From the NCBI RefSeq assembly GCF_036759925.1, contig NZ_JAPKIB010000003.1, positions 1 through 64,000 of the forward strand: 64,000 bases of DNA, in the 5' to 3' direction. Positions 59,569-64,000 of this stretch are shown piece after piece. Each line of letters starts with the position of its first letter. The first letter of the stretch is position 1. Both the position numbers and the translations under genes were made by a program. Below the pieces are notes generated by a model, which did no database searches, was not told the origin of the DNA, and saw nothing but the letters and a program-made list of their open reading frames with translations. Source of the stretch: Kluyvera sp036759925. GTDB taxonomy: Bacteria > Pseudomonadota > Gammaproteobacteria > Enterobacterales > Enterobacteriaceae.

Positions 59569-60762
59569 ATGCAACCTGGGAAAGGATTTTTAGTCTGGCT
59601 CGCGGGGCTGAGCGTATTGGGTTTTCTGGCTACCGATATGTATCTCCCCGCCTTTGCTGCCATTCAGGAAGACCTGCAAACGCCGGCATCAGCCGTCAGC
59701 GCGAGTCTTAGCCTGTTTCTGGCCGGTTTTGCCGTCGCGCAGCTCCTCTGGGGGCCGCTGTCAGACCGCTATGGTCGTAAGCCGATTCTGCTGTCCGGGT
59801 TAACCATTTTCGCTATTGGCTGCATTGGCATGCTGTGGGTGCGCGATGGTACCACGCTGCTGGTCCTGCGTTTTGTACAGGCCGTCGGCGTCTGCGCCGC
59901 GGCGGTGACCTGGCAGGCAATGGTCACCGACTACTATCCAGCTCAGCGCACCAACCGCATTTTTGCCACTATCATGCCGCTGGTTGGCCTCTCTCCGGCA
60001 CTCGCCCCGCTGCTGGGTAGCTGGCTGCTGGCGCACTTTGACTGGCAGGCCATCTTCGCAACCCTGTTTATCATCACCCTGGTGCTGATGCTCCCGGCGT
60101 TCCGCCTCAAGCCTGCGCACAAAAAAAATGCCACCAGCGAAGAAAAGCTGACCTTTATGCGCCTGCTGCGCAGTAAAGACTATCGCGGCAACGTGCTGAT
60201 TTACGCCGCCTGCTCGGCGAGCTTCTTCGCCTGGCTGACCGGTTCACCGTTCATCCTGCATGAGATGGGCTACAGCCCGACGGTAATTGGCCTGAGCTAT
60301 GTGCCGCAAACCATCGCCTTCCTGATTGGCGGCTACGGCTGTCGCGCCGCGCTGCAAAAATGGCGTGGTGCCCAGATGCTGCCGTGGCTGCTGGTTATTT
60401 ACGCGCTGAGCGTGGTGGGTACCTGGGCCGTGGGTCTGGCAGAAAACGCCTCGTTGACCGCCCTGCTGATTCCGTTCTGCGTGATGGCTATTGCCAACGG
60501 CGCGATTTATCCGATCGTCGTCGCTCAGACGCTGAAGCCCTTCCCGCAGGCGACGGGCCGTGCTGCTGCATTACAAAACACCCTGCAGTTAGGACTCTGT
60601 TTCCTGGCAAGCCTTGCGGTATCCACGCTGATTGCCACGCCGCTGCTGACCACCACCAGCGTGATGCTGGTGACCGTGCTGCTCGCAGGCGTTGGCTACT
60701 GGATGCAGTTAGCCGCTCGTCGTGCTGAACGTGAAATGGAACACGCCACTTCCCACGCCTAA
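59569..60762 (+). CDS. punC: MFS purine nucleoside transporter PunC (YdhC)
   Basis: 397 residues from ATG 59569 (MQPGKGFLVWLAGLSVLGFL), with AAGGG upstream; longer in-frame starts overlap punR and are not supported. Twelve transmembrane segments of the Bcr/CflA-type DHA1 family, with ATDMYLPAF and the cytoplasmic LSDRYGRKPIL signature. In E. coli it imports purine nucleosides under PunR. Near-identical N-terminus to E. coli YdhC. Confidence 0.94.
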   Translation: MQPGKGFLVWLAGLSVLGFLATDMYLPAFAAIQEDLQTPASAVSASLSLFLAGFAVAQLLWGPLSDRYGRKPILLSGLTIFAIGCIGMLWVRDGTTLLVLRFVQAVGVCAAAVTWQAMVTDYYPAQRTNRIFATIMPLVGLSPALAPLLGSWLLAHFDWQAIFATLFIITLVLMLPAFRLKPAHKKNATSEEKLTFMRLLRSKDYRGNVLIYAACSASFFAWLTGSPFILHEMGYSPTVIGLSYVPQTIAFLIGGYGCRAALQKWRGAQMLPWLLVIYALSVVGTWAVGLAENASLTALLIPFCVMAIANGAIYPIVVAQTLKPFPQATGRAAALQNTLQLGLCFLASLAVSTLIATPLLTTTSVMLVTVLLAGVGYWMQLAARRAEREMEHATSHA

Positions 60763-60970
60763 ACATCACTCAGATCAATATCTCAGGAAATGATTAGGGC
60801 GCTAAGATTTTTAGTTGAATCAACAAACTTAGCGTCCTATACTGGATCCGCATCACATAAATAATATAGATTGAACTTATTAAGCGGGGGCAGGATAGCT
60901 TCCCGTTGAACCATGGATTGGTTTTCGGCAAGGGATTCTTCCCTTCCTCTGTGCTACGTCGGATAGCAGG

Positions 60971-61020
60971 CTCACGAATTTCGTGAGATTTCTCACAAAC
61001 CCAAAAAAAGCGTCTACGCT
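60971..61020 (+). promoter_or_regulatory. cfa upstream region: palindrome and putative sigma-S -10
   Basis: A perfect palindrome CTCACGAA-T-TTCGTGAG lies at 60971-60987. CTACGCT at 61014-61020 resembles the sigma-S extended -10 (CTATACT); initiation a few bases later would leave a leader of roughly 30 nt, as at the proximal stationary-phase cfa promoter of E. coli. Functional assignment is inference. Confidence 0.45.
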
Positions 61021-61059
61021 GTTTTAAGGTTCTGATCATCAGGTCGGGATGGAGAAGCT

Positions 61060-62208
61060 ATGAGCTCATCGTGTATAGAAGAAGTTAGTGTACCGGATGA
61101 CGACTGGTATCGTATTGTCAGCGAGCTGCTAGGCCGCGCAGGCATTGAAGTAAACGGCAATGCTCCCTGCGATATACAAGTCAGAAATCCTCGGTTGTTT
61201 AAACGTGTTTTACAAGAAGGTTCGCTGGGCCTTGGCGAAAGTTATATGGACGGTTGGTGGGAATGCGATCGTCTGGATATCTTCTTCGACAAGGTGCTGC
61301 GCGCCGGATTAGAAACGCAACTCCCTCACAATATTAAAGACACGCTTCGCATTGCCGGCGCGCGTCTGTTTAATCTGCAAAGCCGTCGTCGTGCCTGGCA
61401 GGTCGGTAAAGAACATTACGACCTGGGTAACGATCTCTTCAGCCGCATGCTCGACCCCTATATGCAATACTCCTGCGGTTACTGGAAAGATGCCCAGACG
61501 CTGGAAGACGCGCAGCAGGCTAAGCTAGACCTTATCTGTCAGAAACTACAGTTAAAACCTGGAATGCGCGTGCTGGACATCGGCTGTGGCTGGGGTGGTC
61601 TGGCGGCGTTTATGGCCAAAAACTACGGCGTCACCGTCAAGGGCGTGACCATTTCAGCGGAACAGCAAAAAATGGCCCAGGCCCGCTGCGAGGGGCTGGA
61701 CGTCGAGATACTGCTGCAGGATTACCGCGACCTTAACGACCAGTTTGACCGTATTGTTTCCGTCGGGATGTTCGAGCACGTTGGTCCGAAAAACTATGAC
61801 ACCTATTTTTCCGTCGTCGACAAAAATCTGAAACCCGACGGACTGTTTTTACTGCACACTATCGGCTCGAAGAAAACAGACAATAATGTCGATCCCTGGA
61901 TCAACAAATACATCTTTCCGAATGGCTGTTTACCCTCAGTACGCCAGATTGCGCACGCCAGCGAACCTCATTTTGTGATGGAAGACTGGCACAACTTTGG
62001 CGCTGACTACGATACGACGTTGATGGCATGGCATGAACGCTTCCTCGAATGCTGGCCGGAAATCGCGGACAACTATTCTGAACGATTCAAACGCATGTTT
62101 AGCTACTATCTCAATGCCTGCGCGGGTGCTTTCCGCGCGCGAGATATTCAGCTCTGGCAGGTGATGTTCTCACGCGGCGTCGAGAGCGGTTTACGCGTCG
62201 CCCGCTAA
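61060..62208 (+). CDS. cfa: Cyclopropane-fatty-acyl-phospholipid synthase Cfa
   Basis: 382 residues, E. coli length. An N-terminal lipid-binding domain and a Rossmann-type methyltransferase domain with the SAM motif VLDIGCGWGGLA. Other blocks are SYMDGWWECD, HYDLGNDLF, YSCGYW and the bicarbonate-site region MFEHVG. It methylenates unsaturated acyl chains of membrane lipids in stationary phase and acid stress. GGAG precedes the ATG. Confidence 0.98.
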   Translation: MSSSCIEEVSVPDDDWYRIVSELLGRAGIEVNGNAPCDIQVRNPRLFKRVLQEGSLGLGESYMDGWWECDRLDIFFDKVLRAGLETQLPHNIKDTLRIAGARLFNLQSRRRAWQVGKEHYDLGNDLFSRMLDPYMQYSCGYWKDAQTLEDAQQAKLDLICQKLQLKPGMRVLDIGCGWGGLAAFMAKNYGVTVKGVTISAEQQKMAQARCEGLDVEILLQDYRDLNDQFDRIVSVGMFEHVGPKNYDTYFSVVDKNLKPDGLFLLHTIGSKKTDNNVDPWINKYIFPNGCLPSVRQIAHASEPHFVMEDWHNFGADYDTTLMAWHERFLECWPEIADNYSERFKRMFSYYLNACAGAFRARDIQLWQVMFSRGVESGLRVAR

Positions 62209-62212
62209 AAAC

Positions 62213-62246
62213 AAAAAAGCCCGGAGCAAAATGCCCGGGCTTTTTT
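62213..62246. terminator. Bidirectional terminator between cfa and ribC
   Basis: GCCCGG-N10-CCGGGC stem flanked by A6 and T6, between convergent genes. Confidence 0.9.
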
Positions 62247-62250
62247 ATGC

Positions 62251-62889
62251 TTATTCCGCTGCAGCCTGCTGCGCTGCCGCTTCTTTTGCCGCCATCACGC
62301 GCTCAACGGTGTCCACTACCGCCTGCGTTTGCGGGTCGATTTCGATGTTCACGCGGTCGCCCAGGCGTTTTTTGCCAAGCGTGGTGCGCTCCAGCGTTTC
62401 CGGGATCAGGTGAACGCAGAAACGCGTAGCCGTCACTTCACCCACCGTCAGGCTGATACCGTCGATACCGATGAAACCTTTATACAGGACATACTTCATC
62501 AGCGTTGGGTCCTGGATTTTAAACCAGATCTGCTTATTGTTTTCGGAGGTCAGGATTTTAGACACTTCCGCCGTGGTCATAATATGACCCGACATTAAAT
62601 GACCGCCAATCTCATCGCTGAACTTCGCCGCACGCTCAACGTTGACCAGGTCGCCCTCTTTCACCTCACCCAGATTGGTAATGCGCAGCGTCTCTTTCAT
62701 CAGATCAAAACTGATCTGGTCGCCGTTAATTTCCGTGACCGTTAAGCAGCAGCCGTTGTGTGCAACCGATGCGCCCGTCTCAAGGCCAGCCAGCATGTGT
62801 TCCGGCAGCGCCACAACGTGGGTACGGAAGTTCGGTTTCTCATCAATGGACACGATTTTTGCCGTGCCCTGCACAATACCAGTGAACAT
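62251..62889 (-). CDS. ribC: Riboflavin synthase alpha subunit RibC (RibE)
   Basis: 212 residues, one shorter than E. coli. Two tandem lumazine-binding beta-barrel repeats: MFTGIVQGTAKI...GASVAHNGCCLTV and SGHIMTTAEVSKI...GIDGISLTV. It dismutates two 6,7-dimethyl-8-ribityllumazines to riboflavin plus the pyrimidinedione. The C-terminal Ala/Glu-rich helix mediates trimerisation. Divergent from mdtK. Confidence 0.97.
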   Translation of the reverse strand: MFTGIVQGTAKIVSIDEKPNFRTHVVALPEHMLAGLETGASVAHNGCCLTVTEINGDQISFDLMKETLRITNLGEVKEGDLVNVERAAKFSDEIGGHLMSGHIMTTAEVSKILTSENNKQIWFKIQDPTLMKYVLYKGFIGIDGISLTVGEVTATRFCVHLIPETLERTTLGKKRLGDRVNIEIDPQTQAVVDTVERVMAAKEAAAQQAAAE

Positions 62890-63033
62890 GCAGTTAACTC
62901 CTGTTGATAATCATTACGGTACGTCTACCGATTCGTCTGCTACGCACAATAGCAGTTGAGAAAACAGGTTGCTACCTTCCCCGGCGCTCCACCTATTTTT
63001 TGACTAGATTAAAAGCAAATCCTCGCTACAATA

Positions 63034-63120
63034 ATGGAGAAAATCCTCTATTTATTCTTCTTGCTGCCGGTTAAGGCGGCTTTTCTGTCTCCCGTACCCG
63101 GCGTACGGCGAGAATAAATA
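63034..63120 (+). other. mdtK leader: terminator-like hairpin and possible short open frame
   Basis: GCTGCC-GGTTAA-GGCGGC (63064-63081) followed by TTTTCTGT looks like an intrinsic terminator ahead of mdtK; CCGTAC-N5-GTACGG (63092-63108) forms a second hairpin. An open frame of 27 codons (ATG 63034, beginning MEKILYLFF) spans both, but has no ribosome-binding site. A TACAAT at 63027-63032 could be a -10, which would put the ATG upstream of the transcript start. Confidence 0.35.
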
Positions 63121-63140
63121 ACAACAATACAGGTGTTCAC

Positions 63141-64000
63141 GTGCAGAAGTACTTTAGTGAAGCGCGTCAGTTATTAGCGCTGGCTATCCCGGTTATCCTC
63201 GCGCAGGTTGCTCAAACCTCGATGGGCTTTGTCGACACGGTTATGGCGGGTGGCTACAGCGCCACCGACATGGCCGCCGTAGCCATCGGTACCTCTATCT
63301 GGCTGCCGGCGATCCTCTTTGGTCACGGCTTACTTCTGGCCCTCACTCCGGTGATTGCCCAGCTCAACGGCTCCGGTCGCCGCGACCGTATCGCACAGCA
63401 GGTTCGTCAGGGGTTCTGGCTGGCCGGACTCGTCTCCGTATTAATTATGGTCGTGCTATGGAACGCGGGGTATATCATCCGCTCAATGCATAACATCGAC
63501 CCGGCGCTGGCGGATAAAGCGGTCGGCTACCTGCGCGCCCTGTTATGGGGGGCGCCGGGCTACCTGTGCTTCCAGGTGGCGCGTAACCAGTGTGAAGGGC
63601 TGGCGAAAACCAAGCCCGGCATGGTGATGGGCTTTATCGGCCTGCTGGTTAACATTCCGGTCAACTACATCTTTATTTACGGCCACTTCGGTATGCCAGA
63701 ACTTGGTGGCGTGGGCTGCGGCGTCGCCACCGCCTCGGTCTACTGGGTGATGTTCTTCAGCATGTTCTACTACGTCCGCCATGCGGGTTCGATGCGAGAC
63801 ATCCGTAATAAAGAACGTTTTGCTCGCCCGGATACGGCCATCCTGAAACGTCTGGTTTCTCTGGGATTACCCATCGCGCTGGCGCTGTTCTTTGAAGTCA
63901 CGCTGTTCGCCGTGGTGGCGCTGCTGGTCTCTCCGCTGGGGATCGTTGACGTTGCTGGACACCAGATTGCACTGAACTTTAGCTCGCTGATGTTCGTACT
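63141..64000 (+). CDS. mdtK: MATE multidrug efflux pump MdtK (5' part)
   Basis: The window ends inside the gene; about 286 codons are visible from the GTG at 63141 (MQKYFSEARQLLALAIPVI), with AGGTG upstream as in E. coli. Na+- or H+-coupled antiporter of the MATE family. The conserved QTSMGFVDTVMAGGYSATD in helix 1 and QVARNQCEGLAKTKPGM and PVNYIFIYG blocks are seen. It exports fluoroquinolones, acriflavine and other cations in E. coli. Confidence 0.96.
   Translation, partial: MQKYFSEARQLLALAIPVILAQVAQTSMGFVDTVMAGGYSATDMAAVAIGTSIWLPAILFGHGLLLALTPVIAQLNGSGRRDRIAQQVRQGFWLAGLVSVLIMVVLWNAGYIIRSMHNIDPALADKAVGYLRALLWGAPGYLCFQVARNQCEGLAKTKPGMVMGFIGLLVNIPVNYIFIYGHFGMPELGGVGCGVATASVYWVMFFSMFYYVRHAGSMRDIRNKERFARPDTAILKRLVSLGLPIALALFFEVTLFAVVALLVSPLGIVDVAGHQIALNFSSLMFV

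Overview
The window is a chromosomal segment from a member of the Enterobacteriaceae. From rstB/tus at the left to mdtK at the right, gene order follows the replication-terminus-proximal E. coli K-12 block tus-fumC-fumA-manA-ydgA-malI-malX-malY ... add-ydgJ-blr ... cnu-ydgK-rsxABCDGE-nth-dtpA-gstA-pdxY-tyrS-pdxH-mliC-anmK-slyB ... slyA-ydhIJK ... ydhF-ydhL-nemR-nemA-gloA-rnt-grxD-mepH-sodB-ydhP-ynhF-purR-punR-punC-cfa-ribC-mdtK. Proteins are clearly orthologous but diverged (Tus most visibly), and there are several insertions and losses relative to E. coli. This fits a related genus such as Enterobacter, Lelliottia, Kosakonia or Citrobacter; the species cannot be fixed from this window alone.

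Layout. 1-2300: an accessory patch. It holds one end of an IS3-family-like element, a collagen-repeat surface protein gene apparently cut by it, and AT-rich DNA; rstA, normally directly upstream of rstB, is absent. 2308-10768: rstB, a Ter site plus tus, fumarases C and A, manA, ydgA. 10859-14894: the malI / malX-malY regulon with two MalI operators. 14895-24000: accessory block between malY and add, containing a four-gene archaic (sigma/Csu-type) chaperone-usher fimbrial operon, a TetR regulator divergent from a DUF1348/NTF2-like gene, an azlC-azlD exporter pair followed by a 34-codon membrane-protein gene, a divergent MocR-type regulator, and an unknown secreted protein. 24140-35405: add, ydgJ, blr, an inserted GH1 gene with the 6-phosphosugar signature, cnu, ydgK, the rsx (Rnf-like) electron-transfer operon and nth. 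35998-43661: dtpA, gstA, the pdxY-tyrS-pdxH vitamin B6/tRNA cluster, mliC, anmK, slyB. 43896-49072: an inserted GGDEF diguanylate cyclase, slyA and the divergent ydhIJK efflux operon. 49114-64000: ydhF, ydhL, the nemRA-gloA electrophile detoxification set, rnt, grxD, mepH, sodB, ydhP, ynhF, purR, punR/punC, cfa, ribC and the 5' part of mdtK.

Most of the window is ordinary core metabolism and stress defence: TCA cycle, purine salvage and regulation, vitamin B6 and riboflavin, SoxR-reducing complex, glyoxal/quinone detoxification, envelope maintenance. The less ordinary material is the left-edge collagen/IS patch with an orphaned rstB, the malY-add island with its azlCD-coupled microprotein and well-defined operator palindromes, the GH1 enzyme with a phosphate-binding Ser-Lys-Tyr set but no PTS neighbour, and several regulatory sites readable directly in the DNA (Ter, MalI, NemR, SlyA, PhoP, PurR). 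No CRISPR array, tRNA, rRNA, prophage or defence system was seen.
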